Positions 26,550 to 35,035 of a stretch of DNA of 64,000 bases are shown here, in pieces; the stretch's first letter is position 1, and the number at the start of each line of letters is the position of its first letter. The position numbers were made by a program, and so were the translations under genes. The notes below the pieces were generated by a model that ran no database searches, had not been told where the DNA came from, and saw only the letters and a program-made list of their open reading frames with translations. The stretch covers positions 62,001 to 126,000 of the forward strand of contig NZ_JAPFGB010000008.1 in assembly GCF_026241095.1 (NCBI RefSeq). Direction: 5' to 3'. This stretch comes from Saccharopolyspora sp. NFXS83. Its GTDB lineage: Bacteria > Actinomycetota > Actinomycetes > Mycobacteriales > Pseudonocardiaceae.

Positions 26550-28001
26550 GTGGGAACCGAGTTGAGCGGGATCCCGTCGGCGAGCGTGCCCGAGCCGGTG
26601 CGGCTGGACGCGGTGGAGCTGTCCTGGTCGATCAGGCAGCGGGAGTTGTCCTGCGTGCAGGTCGCCGAGGCGTTCCTGACCCAGATCGACCGGTTCAACC
26701 CACTGGTCAACGCCCTCGTCTCGCGCGCCGACGAGCAGGACGTGCTCGCGCAGGCCCGCGCCCGCGACGACGAGCTGGGCCGCGGCGAGTACGCCGGGTG
26801 GATGCACGGCTTCCCGATCGCGGTCAAGGACCTCAGCGACGCGGCCGGATTTCCCACCACGCAAGGGTTCCAGCGCTCCGGCGACGCCACCGAGGACGCG
26901 TTGTTCGTGCGCCGCATGAAGGAGGCGGGCGCGATCGTCGTGGGCAAGACGAACGTGCCGGAGTTCGGGCTGGGTTCGCACACCTTCAACTCGCTGTTCG
27001 GCACCACGACGAACCCGTACGACCAGACCCGCACCGCGGGCGGCAGCAGCGGTGGGGCCGCGGCGGCGCTGGCGATGCGGATGCTGCCGGTGGCCGACGG
27101 CAGCGACTTCATGGGTTCGCTGCGCAATCCCGCCGCGTTCTGCAACGTGCTGTCGCTGCGGCCCGGATTCGGGCGGATCCCCGCGCCCGGTTTCCTCAGC
27201 GACCCGTCGGTGCCGGGCCCGATGGCGCGCACCGTCCGGGACCTGGCGATGCTGCTGTCCACGATGGCCGGTCCGGACGAGCGGGCGCCGCTGAGCATGC
27301 CGCAGGACCCGGCGCTGTTCACCGGGGCGCCGCAGCGCGACGTGTCCGGGCTGCGGATCGGCTGGATCGGCGACTTCGACGGGTACCTGGCGACCGAGCC
27401 GGGCGTGCTCGACCTGTGCCGGGACGCGGCGGGGCTGTTCGAGTCGCTGGGGTGCGTCGTCGAGCCGGTGCCGCGGCTGCCGGTGGAGCAGGCCTGGGAA
27501 ACGTTCCTGCTGTGGCGGCGCTGGATGGTCGGCGAGAAGCTGCACGAGGTGTACCGCTCACCCACCGCGCGGGCCAGGATGAAGCCGGAGGCGCGGTTCG
27601 AGGTCGAGGGCTACCTGGAGCTGACCGTGCACGACATCGCGGCGGCCCGTTCGGGGCGCGACGAGTGGCGCGGCCTCGTCTCGGACCTGTTCGACCGCTA
27701 CGACTTCCTGCTCGCGCCGAGCGCCCAGGTGTTCCCGTTCGACGCGGAACTGCGCTGGCCCGCGGAGATCGACGGCAGGCCGATGGACACCTACCACCGC
27801 TGGATGGAGACGACGGCGCCGTGGACGCTGTCGGGGCATCCGGTGCTGAACCTGCCCGCCGGTTTCCACGATTCGGGGTTGCCCACGGGCGTCCAGCTCA
27901 TCGGGCCGGGGCACGGCGAATGGTCGTTGCTGCAACTCGGCCACGCCTACGAGCAAGCCAGCGATTGGGTGCACACGGTCCTTCCGCCGCCGCTGACCTG
28001 A
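26550..28001 (+). CDS. Amidase (amidase signature family)
   Basis: The 483-residue serine hydrolase has the Ser-cisSer-Lys triad region: catalytic Lys in FPIAVKDLSDAAGFPT, the glycine/serine stretch TAGGSSGGAAAALA, and DGSDFMGSLRNPAAFCNV with the nucleophile Ser. This DGSDxMGSLRNPA form is found in aryl-acylamidase and cyclic-amide-type relatives, so its substrate may be a small aromatic or alkyl amide. GTG 26550 follows GGGAGGCCGG. The frame is open upstream to 26442 but without family similarity. It is divergent from an MFS transporter. Confidence 0.88.
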   Translation: MGTELSGIPSASVPEPVRLDAVELSWSIRQRELSCVQVAEAFLTQIDRFNPLVNALVSRADEQDVLAQARARDDELGRGEYAGWMHGFPIAVKDLSDAAGFPTTQGFQRSGDATEDALFVRRMKEAGAIVVGKTNVPEFGLGSHTFNSLFGTTTNPYDQTRTAGGSSGGAAAALAMRMLPVADGSDFMGSLRNPAAFCNVLSLRPGFGRIPAPGFLSDPSVPGPMARTVRDLAMLLSTMAGPDERAPLSMPQDPALFTGAPQRDVSGLRIGWIGDFDGYLATEPGVLDLCRDAAGLFESLGCVVEPVPRLPVEQAWETFLLWRRWMVGEKLHEVYRSPTARARMKPEARFEVEGYLELTVHDIAAARSGRDEWRGLVSDLFDRYDFLLAPSAQVFPFDAELRWPAEIDGRPMDTYHRWMETTAPWTLSGHPVLNLPAGFHDSGLPTGVQLIGPGHGEWSLLQLGHAYEQASDWVHTVLPPPLT

Positions 28002-28207
28002 ACGGGTGCCGTCGGCGTAACCATCCGGGTGGCCGCATCCCTCGCGATCAGCGCGAAGGCCCGGACGGGGACGTGCACCGGTCGCGATTTCTCACGAAGC
28101 CACCGCATTTCTGAGAACAAATCGCGTGGAGGCGACGGGTTTTTCGAACTGCGGCGAACATGTGCAAGGCTGCACCCCGATAGGTCGGCATTTCGGGAAG
28201 GTGACAA

Positions 28208-28966
28208 TTGGGTACCGAGGTTTTTTCCCTGCAGGACAAGGTGGCGCTGGTGACCGGCGCCGGGCAGGGCATCGGTCTGGAGATCGCGAAGTCGCTGCGG
28301 TCGGCCGGCGCCCACGTGGTGATCGGGGAGATCAACCCTGAGACCGGCAAGGCCGCCGCCGAGCAGGTCGAGGGTGAGTTCCTCCCGCTCGACGTGACGA
28401 ACTCCGCCGAGGTCGCCGCCGGGATCGCGCGGATCGTGGCCGATCACGGTCGCCTCGACATCTCCGTGCACAACGCGGGCATGGTCCGCAACGAGCCAGC
28501 GGAGGAGATGAGCGACGAGTCGTGGCGCAAGGTCATCGGGCTGAACCTGGACGCGGTGTTCTACTGCTCCCGCGAGGCGGGCAAGCAGATGCTCGCGCAG
28601 GGTTCCGGTTCGATCATCAACATCGCGTCGATGTCGGGGATGATCTCGAACCACCCGCAGCCGCAGGTCTCGTACAACTCCTCCAAGGCCGCCGTCATCA
28701 TGCTGACCAAGTCGCTGGCCGGTGAGTGGGGCCGCCGCGGCGTGCGGGTCAACTCGATTTCGCCGGGCTACACCGCCACCGACCTGCTGCAAGGCGTGCG
28801 GGACAAGGACCCGGCGCTGTTCGACGGCTGGATGGAGCAGACCCCGATGGGCCGGGCGGGCAAGCCCCAGGAGCTGGGCCCGGTCGCGGTGTTCCTCGCA
28901 TCCGAGGCCAGCAGCTTCGTCACCGGCAGCAACGTCGTCGCGGATGGCGGCTTCACCATCTGGTGA
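28208..28966 (+). CDS. SDR-family oxidoreductase
   Basis: The 252-residue short-chain dehydrogenase has cofactor motif VTGAGQGIGLEIAKSL, the DVTNSAEV acidic turn, HNAGMV, catalytic Ser in NIASMSGM, and the YNSSKAA Tyr-Lys pair. NSISPGYTATDLL and NVVADGGFTIW complete the fold. It uses NAD(P) to oxidise or reduce a small alcohol/ketone; the acid after strand 2 (GEIN) suggests NAD. The start is a TTG at 28208, supported by GGAAGGTG 5 bp upstream. It is followed by a hairpin shared with the convergent RidA gene. Confidence 0.92.
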   Translation: MGTEVFSLQDKVALVTGAGQGIGLEIAKSLRSAGAHVVIGEINPETGKAAAEQVEGEFLPLDVTNSAEVAAGIARIVADHGRLDISVHNAGMVRNEPAEEMSDESWRKVIGLNLDAVFYCSREAGKQMLAQGSGSIINIASMSGMISNHPQPQVSYNSSKAAVIMLTKSLAGEWGRRGVRVNSISPGYTATDLLQGVRDKDPALFDGWMEQTPMGRAGKPQELGPVAVFLASEASSFVTGSNVVADGGFTIW

Positions 28967-28981
28967 ACCACCGACCCGACA

Positions 28982-29020
28982 CCCCGGCCGGCCCTGATCG
29001 CAGATCACGACCGGCCGGGG
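28982..29020. terminator. Hairpin between convergent SDR and RidA genes
   Basis: The arms CCCCGGCCG (28982-28990) and CGGCCGGGG (29012-29020) pair perfectly around a 21-nt loop. It begins 16 bp after the SDR stop and ends 14 bp before the RidA stop, so it could end transcription from both sides. There is no T-run. Confidence 0.65.
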
Positions 29021-29033
29021 CTCGTTCCCGCGA

Positions 29034-29462
29034 TCACACGCGGGCGGTGAACTTCACCTCGACCAACTGCTCCGGGAACGCCAAGCGCGGCGTGGCGAGC
29101 ATCGTGCTCGCGACCTGCGGGTCGGGTCGCCCGTAGGCCTCCTTGCGCACCTGCCCGGCCACGGCGAACAGCGCGTCGCAGTCGAGCGCGTAGATGACCC
29201 CTTCCACGACGTCGTCCAGCGAGGCGCCGAAGCGACTCAGCAGTTCCGCGGCGTTGGCGTAGCTGCGGCGGAGCTGCTCTCCCATGTTGCCGAAGTCGGT
29301 GACCGCACCGTCTTCGACCGGCGCCGGGGCGACGAGCCGCTCCCCGTCGTGCGAGAGCTGGCCGGAGATGTAGATGGTGTCGCCGTGCTGGATTGCCTGC
29401 ACGTAGCCGTAGGAGTCCTCCCACGAAACCCCGTGGCGCTCGGTCCGATTCGCCATGCTCAT
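29034..29462 (-). CDS. RidA (YjgF) family protein
   Basis: The 142-residue protein has Rid-family features: GYVQAIQHGDTIYISGQLSHD near the N-terminus, SYANAAELLSRFGASLDDVVEGVIYALD in the middle, and STMLATPRLAFPEQLVEVKFTA at the end. The usual catalytic Arg (position about 105 in RidA, IEIEAxAR) is less obvious here, so it may belong to the Rid4-7 groups instead of an enamine deaminase. The ATG follows CGGAGCGCG. It is divergent from a GlxA-type regulator, which may control it. Confidence 0.85.
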   Translation of the reverse strand: MSMANRTERHGVSWEDSYGYVQAIQHGDTIYISGQLSHDGERLVAPAPVEDGAVTDFGNMGEQLRRSYANAAELLSRFGASLDDVVEGVIYALDCDALFAVAGQVRKEAYGRPDPQVASTMLATPRLAFPEQLVEVKFTARV

Positions 29463-29627
29463 CGCGCTCCGATCATCAGGGTGCCCGGTGGCACCCTGCC
29501 GACGGTATCGAGGCTGGTCAGCGACCTGCCAGCCGTTCCCGTGCCAGTTCGGGAAAGCATCGTGCCAAGCAGCCGGCCCCGCACGTCCCCGTAATCTCGG
29601 TGCGGGGACGCGGAGAGAGGAGCGGCG

Positions 29628-30578
29628 TTGGGGTCAGAGGACGGCAGGACGATCGCGGCGATCCTCGCGGTGCCGCGGCTGATCGCGCTGGACTTCAGCA
29701 TTCCCGCGCACGTGCTGGGAACTCATCCCGGATACGAAGTGCTCGTGTGCGGTGGCGCGGCCCCGGACGAGACCGGGGGAATCCGGCCGACGCATCCCCT
29801 CACCGAGGTGCGGCGCGCCGATCTGGTGGTGGTTCCGAGCTACGAAGATCCGGAGCTGCCCGTTCCGGACGACCACGTGGCGGCGATCAGGGAGGCCGCC
29901 GAGCGGGGCGCGCGGATCGTCTCGGCCTGCACGGGCACGTTCGCCGTCGCGGCGAGCGGGATCCTGGACGGGAGGACGGCCACTACGCACTGGCAGCACA
30001 CCGACCTGCTGCGCAGGATGCACCCGCGGATCGACGTGCTCGAGAACCAAGTGTTCGTCGAGGACGGAACGGTGCTGACCTCGGCGGGTGCCGGTGCGTT
30101 GATCGACGCCTGCCTGCACGTGGTGCGGTCCGATTTCGGGGCCACGTCGGCCGATGTGGTGGCGAAGGACCTCGTCTTCTCCCCCGCCCGCGGTTCGACC
30201 GAACCGCAGTACGTTGATCCGCTCACCCCGGACCGGGCCGGGCTGCGCGCGGTCCGGGGGTGGGTGCTGGAGAACATCGGGACGCCGATCACGGTGCAGC
30301 GGATGGCGGAACGCAGCGGGCTGACTCGGCGGACCTTCATCCGGCGCTTCGAACGCGAGGTGGGGATGCCGCCGATGCGCTGGGTAGCGCGGCAGCGGAT
30401 CCTCAGCGCCCGCCGGCTCCTGGAGAACTCGGACTGGTCCGTGGAGCGCATCGCCGAGCAGACGGGCTTCGGCACCGCGCCGAACCTCCGCACCTTGTTC
30501 CGCCGGGAGGTCGGCACCACTCCCACCGCCTACCGCAAGCTGCACGCCCGCCACGGCGAGCCGCTCCCGAACAGGTAG
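29628..30578 (+). CDS. GlxA-family transcriptional regulator (DJ-1/PfpI plus AraC)
   Basis: The 316-residue regulator has an N-terminal DJ-1/PfpI amidase-like domain (about 10-170), with ADLVVVPSYED and SACTGTFAVAASGILDGRTATTHW, and a C-terminal AraC-type double HTH (about 205-310). The HTH includes MAERSGLTRRTFIRRFEREVGMPPMRWVARQRI and SVERIAEQTGFGTAPNLRTLFRREVG. The PfpI-like cysteine is in SACTGTF. TTG 29628 follows GAGAGGAGC and is the best start. It is divergent from the RidA-family gene, 165 bp apart, so it probably controls it or a nearby amine/amide pathway. Confidence 0.9.
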   Translation: MGSEDGRTIAAILAVPRLIALDFSIPAHVLGTHPGYEVLVCGGAAPDETGGIRPTHPLTEVRRADLVVVPSYEDPELPVPDDHVAAIREAAERGARIVSACTGTFAVAASGILDGRTATTHWQHTDLLRRMHPRIDVLENQVFVEDGTVLTSAGAGALIDACLHVVRSDFGATSADVVAKDLVFSPARGSTEPQYVDPLTPDRAGLRAVRGWVLENIGTPITVQRMAERSGLTRRTFIRRFEREVGMPPMRWVARQRILSARRLLENSDWSVERIAEQTGFGTAPNLRTLFRREVGTTPTAYRKLHARHGEPLPNR

Positions 30579-30590
30579 CACCCGGCCGGG

Positions 30591-31772
30591 TCACCGGAAT
30601 GCGTTGCTGCCCGTCAGCGCTTGGCCGATGGTCAGGGCGTGCATTTCGCTGGTGCCTTCGTAGGTGAGCACCGATTCCAGGTTCGCCATGTGGCGGATCA
30701 CCGGGTATTCCAAGGAGATCCCGTTGGCGCCGAGGATGGTGCGGGCGGTGCGGGCCACGTCCAGCGCGCCGCGGACGTTGTCCAGCTTGCCGAAGCTGAC
30801 CTGCTGCGGCAGGAGGGTTCCGGCGTCCTTGCGCTTGCCGAGGTGCAGTGCGAGCAGCCGTGCGTTGTGCACCCGCACCGCCATGTCGGCGAGCTTCTGC
30901 TGGGTGAGCTGGAATCCGGCGAGGGGTTTGCCGAACTGCTCGCGAGTGCTCGCGTAGTCCAGCACCGTCTCCAGGCAGTCGCGGGCGGCACCGGTGGCTC
31001 CCCACACGATGCCGAAGCGCGCCTCGTTCAGGCAGCTCAAGGGTCCGCGCAATCCCACGGCCTCGGGCAGCGCCGCCGACTCCGGCAACCGGACGCCGTC
31101 CAGCACCAGTTCGCTGGTCACCGAGGCGCGCAGCGACAGCTTCTTCTTGATCTCCGGTGCGGAGAATCCCGGTGTGTCGGTCGGGACGACGAAGCCGCGC
31201 ACCCCGTCCTCGCTCTGCGCCCACACGACGGCGACGTCGGCGATGCTGCCGTTGGTGATCCACATCTTGCGGCCGTCGAGCACCCAGTCCGAGCCGTCCC
31301 GGCGGGCGCGGGTGGTCATCGACGCCGGGTCCGACCCGTGGTCGGGTTCGGTGAGGCCGAAGCAGCCGATGGCCTCGCCAGCGGCCATCTTCGGCAGCCA
31401 CTGCTGCTTGTGCTCCTCGGAACCCCAGCGCCAGATCCCGTACATGGCAAGGGATCCCTGCACCGAGACCAGCGACCGCAGCCCGGAGTCGGCGGCCTCC
31501 AGCTCCTCGCACGCGACGCCGTAGTCGACGGCGGAGGCGCCCGCGCAGCCGTAGCCCTCCAGGTGCATGCCGAGCACGCCGAGCTTGCCCAGTTCGCGGG
31601 CGAGTTCCCTGGCCTGCGGCAGCTCGCCGCGCTCGAACCAGTCGGCCACGTTCGGCCGCACCAGGTCCCGGCACAGGGCGCGCACGCTGTCGCGCAGCGC
31701 GAGTTGTTCGGTGGTGAGCTCGGCGTCGATGCCCAGCGGGTCGCGGGGATCGAAGTCGGGTCGGGCGCTCAT
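30591..31772 (-). CDS. gcdH: Glutaryl-CoA dehydrogenase-like acyl-CoA dehydrogenase
   Basis: The 393-residue flavoenzyme has all ACAD landmarks: CFGLTEPDHGSDPASMTTRA, WVLDGRKMWITNGSIADV, EARFGIVWGATGAARDCLE, STREQFGKPLAGFQLTQQKLADM and the catalytic Glu region LTYEGTSEMHALTIG. The pattern follows GcdH more than short- or medium-chain enzymes. GcdH converts glutaryl-CoA to crotonyl-CoA plus CO2. Its ATG overlaps the TGA of the CoA-transferase (ATGA), so the two are translationally coupled. Together with the HBDH gene 2.4 kb away they could carry glutarate to acetoacetyl-CoA. Confidence 0.9.
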   Translation of the reverse strand: MSARPDFDPRDPLGIDAELTTEQLALRDSVRALCRDLVRPNVADWFERGELPQARELARELGKLGVLGMHLEGYGCAGASAVDYGVACEELEAADSGLRSLVSVQGSLAMYGIWRWGSEEHKQQWLPKMAAGEAIGCFGLTEPDHGSDPASMTTRARRDGSDWVLDGRKMWITNGSIADVAVVWAQSEDGVRGFVVPTDTPGFSAPEIKKKLSLRASVTSELVLDGVRLPESAALPEAVGLRGPLSCLNEARFGIVWGATGAARDCLETVLDYASTREQFGKPLAGFQLTQQKLADMAVRVHNARLLALHLGKRKDAGTLLPQQVSFGKLDNVRGALDVARTARTILGANGISLEYPVIRHMANLESVLTYEGTSEMHALTIGQALTGSNAFR

Positions 31773-32962
31773 CGGTGACCTCCTCGGGACGGATCGTCGG
31801 ACAACGGCGCCAGCGGAGACGGCTCACCGGCCAGCCAGGCGCGTACCTCGTCGGTGTGCTCGCCCAACCGCGGTGGCGCGAGCGGATCGGCCACGTCGAT
31901 GCCGGAGAACTCGATCGGCATCCGGGCCTGCGCCACGCCTCCGCCACCGGGGTCGACCACCGGGTTCAGGCCCAGCGATTCGGCGTAGTGCACGGCGTGG
32001 GCCAGGTCGTTGACCTGGCCGCAGGCGATGCCGGCGCGGTGCAGCCGCGCCTGCCAGTCGGCGGCCCGGCGGGCGCCCAGCACGTTCTCCAGCGCCTCCA
32101 CCAGAGCGGCCCGGTTGGCGACCCGTTCGGAGTTCGCGGCGAACCGGGGGTCGTCGGCCATGCCGAGCAGACCGAGCGCCTCGGTGAACCGGCGGAACTG
32201 GTCGTCGTTGCCGACCGCGACCGCCAGCAACCCGTCCTCGCAGCGCAGCGTTTCGTACGGGGCGATGCTCGGGTGCCGGTTGCCCATCCGCTCGGGGGCG
32301 ATGCCGGTCGTGAGCAAGCCGCTCATCTGGTTCACCAGGGACGCCAGCAGGCTGGAGAGCAGGTTCACCTCGACGTGCTGGCCCTGCCCGGTGCCGTCCC
32401 GCTGCCGCAGCGCGGCGAGGATGCCGAGGCTCAGGTCCTTGCCGGTGAGCACGTCGACGACGGCCACCCCGACCTTCGTCGGCGGCCCGTCCGGTGCGCC
32501 GGTGATGCTCATCAGCCCGCCGACTGCCTGCACGACGAAGTCGTAGCCGGGCAGGTCCGCGCCGGGGCCGCTGCCGAAACCGGAGACGGAGGCGTAGATC
32601 AGCCGGGGGTTGAGCTCCAGCGCGGCCTCGGGGTCCAGCCCGCAGCGCGCGAGCACGCCGGGGCGGAAGTTCTCGACCAGCACGTCGGCGCGGCGGACGA
32701 GTTCCCGCGCGGCGGCCTGGTCCTGCTCGTCGTCGAAGTCGAGCACCACGCTGCGCTTGTTGCGGTTGACCGATTCGAAGTACGCGGAGCTGCGTTCGGT
32801 CCACGGCGGGCCCCAGCCGCGGGTGTCGTCCCCGTCGCCGGGCCGCTCGACCTTGATCACGGTGGCGCCGAGGTCGGCGAGCGCCATCGTCGCGTACGGA
32901 CCGGCCAGCACCCTGCTGAAGTCCGCCACGACGACACCGTCCATCGGCAGCGCGCGCCCCAT
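31769..32962 (-). CDS. CaiB/BaiF-family CoA-transferase (glutarate CoA-transferase candidate)
   Basis: The 397-residue class III CoA-transferase has VVVADFSRVLAGPYATMALADLGATVIKVERPGDGDDTRGWGPP, NRNKRSVVLDF, VLVENFRPGVL, and ASVSGFGSGPGADLPGYDFVVQAVGG (with the catalytic Asp region PGYDFVVQA). LAAVAVGNDDQFRRF and AGIACGQVNDLAH follow. Coupled to glutaryl-CoA dehydrogenase it probably makes glutaryl-CoA from glutarate and succinyl-CoA, like human SUGCT (inference). The ATG at 32962 follows GGGAAGGTGAGCG. The divergent GntR gene and palindrome at 33039 suggest repression in the absence of substrate. Confidence 0.9.
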   Translation of the reverse strand: MGRALPMDGVVVADFSRVLAGPYATMALADLGATVIKVERPGDGDDTRGWGPPWTERSSAYFESVNRNKRSVVLDFDDEQDQAAARELVRRADVLVENFRPGVLARCGLDPEAALELNPRLIYASVSGFGSGPGADLPGYDFVVQAVGGLMSITGAPDGPPTKVGVAVVDVLTGKDLSLGILAALRQRDGTGQGQHVEVNLLSSLLASLVNQMSGLLTTGIAPERMGNRHPSIAPYETLRCEDGLLAVAVGNDDQFRRFTEALGLLGMADDPRFAANSERVANRAALVEALENVLGARRAADWQARLHRAGIACGQVNDLAHAVHYAESLGLNPVVDPGGGGVAQARMPIEFSGIDVADPLAPPRLGEHTDEVRAWLAGEPSPLAPLSDDPSRGGHR

Positions 32963-33038
32963 CGCTCACCTTCCCGGTTCTCGGTTCCCTGGTGCCCGTT
33001 CCTGGTGCTCGCGTGCACCGGTGTTGCGCGATGTCAGA

Positions 33039-33050
33039 ATTGGATCCAAT
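33039..33050. promoter_or_regulatory. Perfect palindrome ATTGGATCCAAT, probable GntR operator
   Basis: The 12-bp palindrome lies in the 199-bp divergent region between the CoA-transferase (start 32962) and the GntR gene (start 33162). It is AT-rich relative to its surroundings, and its extended AATTGGATCCAATAT core resembles FadR/VanR-type GntR operators with a TTGGATCCAA core. It probably controls both directions. Confidence 0.65.
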
Positions 33051-33161
33051 ATACAGTGATCGGGCGTCAGGTCAACAAGGTTCGCGCCTCTCGAACGAGT
33101 GATCGCGAAGGCCGGTGACCGCGACTCCGGACCAGCAGCGACGACCGACCGGCGGGAGCCG

Positions 33162-33884
33162 ATGCCAGCAGACCCGAACCCGCGACCCGACGACCGCGCG
33201 ACGCCGCCACGCGCCGATCTGCGCTGGCACGCGCCGGAAAGACCGCCGACCACGCAGGCCTTCGTGCTGGACGCGCTGCGGCGGGCGATCACCACCGGTT
33301 CGCTGGCACCGGGCAGGCCGATCCGCCAGGACGCCATCGCCGGGGAACTGGGCGTCAGCCGGGTCCCGCTGCGGGAGGCGCTCAAGACGCTGGAGGCCGA
33401 GGGGCAGGTGGTCTACCGGCCGCACCGCGGTTACGCGGTGGCCGAGCTGTCGCTGGACGACTTGCTGGAGGTGTACCGGTTGCGCGGGCTGCTGGAGTCG
33501 GACGCCGCGGCGGTCGCGGCGAGCAGGTTCACCGCGGCGGACCTGGCCGGGATCGGCGAGGCCGCGCGGGACGTCGAGCGCGCGGCCGAGGCGGCCGACC
33601 TGGTGGAGATGATCACGGCGAACCGCCGCTTCCACTTCGCGCTGCTGGAGCCGTGCGGGATGCCGCGCCTGCTGCGGATCGTGCGGACCCTGTGGGACGC
33701 CACCGACGCCTACCGCGCGGTGTACTACAACTCCGAGACCAACCGGGAACAGGTCCGCGCCGAGCACGACGCCATCGTCCGAGCCGCCACCGAAGCGGAC
33801 GCCGACCGCCTGGTGACCCTCCTCGACGACCACCGCAACCACGCCATCGCCTCACTCCGCGAAACGATCGGCACCCCCACCTGA
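33162..33884 (+). CDS. GntR-family (FadR/VanR, FCD) regulator
   Basis: The 240-residue regulator has a winged HTH (about residues 30-95; AFVLDALRRAITTGSLAPG, IAGELGVSRVPLREALKTLEAEG, YRPHRGYAVAELS) and an all-helical FCD ligand domain. The FCD part includes LRGLLESDAAAVAA, NRRFHFALLEPCGMPRLLRIV and AEHDAIVRAATEADADRLVTLLDDH, with the metal-type His pattern. Such regulators respond to organic acids. It is divergent from the glutarate genes and likely regulates them from the ATTGGATCCAAT site. ATG 33162 follows GGGAGCCG; the frame extends to 33099. Confidence 0.88.
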   Translation: MPADPNPRPDDRATPPRADLRWHAPERPPTTQAFVLDALRRAITTGSLAPGRPIRQDAIAGELGVSRVPLREALKTLEAEGQVVYRPHRGYAVAELSLDDLLEVYRLRGLLESDAAAVAASRFTAADLAGIGEAARDVERAAEAADLVEMITANRRFHFALLEPCGMPRLLRIVRTLWDATDAYRAVYYNSETNREQVRAEHDAIVRAATEADADRLVTLLDDHRNHAIASLRETIGTPT

Positions 33885-33899
33885 CCCCACCGGCGACGT

Positions 33900-34150
33900 C
33901 CGGCCCGCGAGGGGAGCCTGCCTCGCGGCCGAAGGCCGTGCCTCGCGGCGAAGCCGTGCAGTGGGCGGCGAAGCCCGCCTGCCCTGCGGCCGAAGGCCGT
34001 GCCGTATGCGCGGCAGCGCACAGCCCACGTCGAAAAGCCGACCACCCGCGGGTTCTCAGCCGGTCTCTCGCGAGGACGGCTTTTTCCCTCGTGGCGGAGC
34101 CACGAGGGAAAAGATCCCGCAGCGAGAAGACAGCTGAGGTTCCGCCAGAC
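33900..34150 (-). repeat. Dispersed structured repeat, copy 2
   Basis: This copy is on the minus strand. It keeps the core and the tail with CACGGCCTTCGGCCGC mini-hairpins. The right arm GCGAGAGACCGGCTGAG (minus strand, over 34055-34071) is identical to that of copy 3. The left arm (34122-34138) has diverged and pairs with three mismatches and one wobble. The inner hairpin (TTTTCCCTCGTGGC with its complement) is fully paired here, more than in the other copies. It lies between the convergent GntR and 3-hydroxybutyryl-CoA dehydrogenase gene ends. Confidence 0.9.
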
Positions 34151-34171
34151 GACCACCAAAGCAGAACGACC

Positions 34172-35035
34172 TCAGGAGTAAGCGTAAAACCCCTGGCCGG
34201 ACTTCTTGCCGTAGTGACCCGCGTCGACCATGCGCTGCAGCAGCGGCGGCGCGGCGTAGAGCTGCTCCTTGTACTCGCCGTACATCGAGTCGCCGATGGC
34301 TTTGAGCGTGTCGAGCCCGACCATGTCGGACAGCGCCAACGGCCCCATCGGGTGGGCGCAGCCCAGCACCATGCCGTTGTCGATGTCCTCGGCGGTGGCG
34401 ACTCCGCTCTCGAACATCCGGATCGCGGAGAACAGGTACGGCACCAGCAGCGCGTTCACCACGAAACCGGAGCGGTCCTTGGCGCGGATGCTCTGCTTGC
34501 CGAGGCCGTCGGTGGCGAAGGCGGCGACGCGCTCGACGGTTTCCTCGGAGGTCACCAGCGACGGCACGAGTTCGACGAGCTTGAGCACCGGCACCGGGTT
34601 GAAGAAGTGCACCCCGATGACCTGCGCGGGGCGCTGGGTGGCACCGGCGAGCTTCGCGATCGGGATGGAGGACGTGTTGGACGCGAGGATCGCGGCGGGG
34701 TCGGTGACCACCCGGTCCAGTTCGGCGAACACGCCGGTCTTGAGCTGTTCGTTCTCCGCGATGGCCTCGATGACCAGCTGCCGGTCCGCGAGGTCGGCCA
34801 GCGAGGTGGTGAACCGCAGGCGCCCCAGCGTCGCGTCCCGCTCGGCTTCCGCGAGCTTGCCCCGGCTCACCGCGCGGTCCAGCGACTTGGTGATGCGCGC
34901 CCGGCCGGCTTCGGCGGCGTCTTCGCTGACCTCCGAGACGATCACGTCCAGCCCGCTGCGGGCGCTGACCTCCGCGATGCCCGCACCCATGAGTCCGGAG
35001 CCCACCACGCCTACGCGTTCGATTCCCGTCACCAC
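34172..35035 (-). CDS. hbd: 3-hydroxybutyryl-CoA dehydrogenase
   Basis: The 287-residue enzyme has the Rossmann motif VGVVGSGLMGAGIAEVSARSG, VIEAIAENEQLKTGVFAELD, SNTSSIPIAKLAGAT and the active-site stretch GVHFFNPVPVLKLVELVPS with the catalytic His. DRSGFVVNALLVPYLFSAIRM and LGCAHPMGPLALSDMVGLD complete the C-terminal dimer domain. It oxidises 3-hydroxybutyryl-CoA to acetoacetyl-CoA. It may complete the crotonyl-CoA route started by the nearby glutaryl-CoA dehydrogenase, although an enoyl-CoA hydratase is not in the window. The GTG at 35035 is followed by a second GTG. Confidence 0.93.
   Translation of the reverse strand: MVTGIERVGVVGSGLMGAGIAEVSARSGLDVIVSEVSEDAAEAGRARITKSLDRAVSRGKLAEAERDATLGRLRFTTSLADLADRQLVIEAIAENEQLKTGVFAELDRVVTDPAAILASNTSSIPIAKLAGATQRPAQVIGVHFFNPVPVLKLVELVPSLVTSEETVERVAAFATDGLGKQSIRAKDRSGFVVNALLVPYLFSAIRMFESGVATAEDIDNGMVLGCAHPMGPLALSDMVGLDTLKAIGDSMYGEYKEQLYAAPPLLQRMVDAGHYGKKSGQGFYAYS

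Noticed and set aside
33999-34181. Small proteins with PSWRSHEGK-like sequence in the repeats (also around 18.97-19.18 and 57.1-57.25 kb)
   Set aside because: These are translations of the dispersed repeat; they shift frames between copies and are broken by the palindromic changes.
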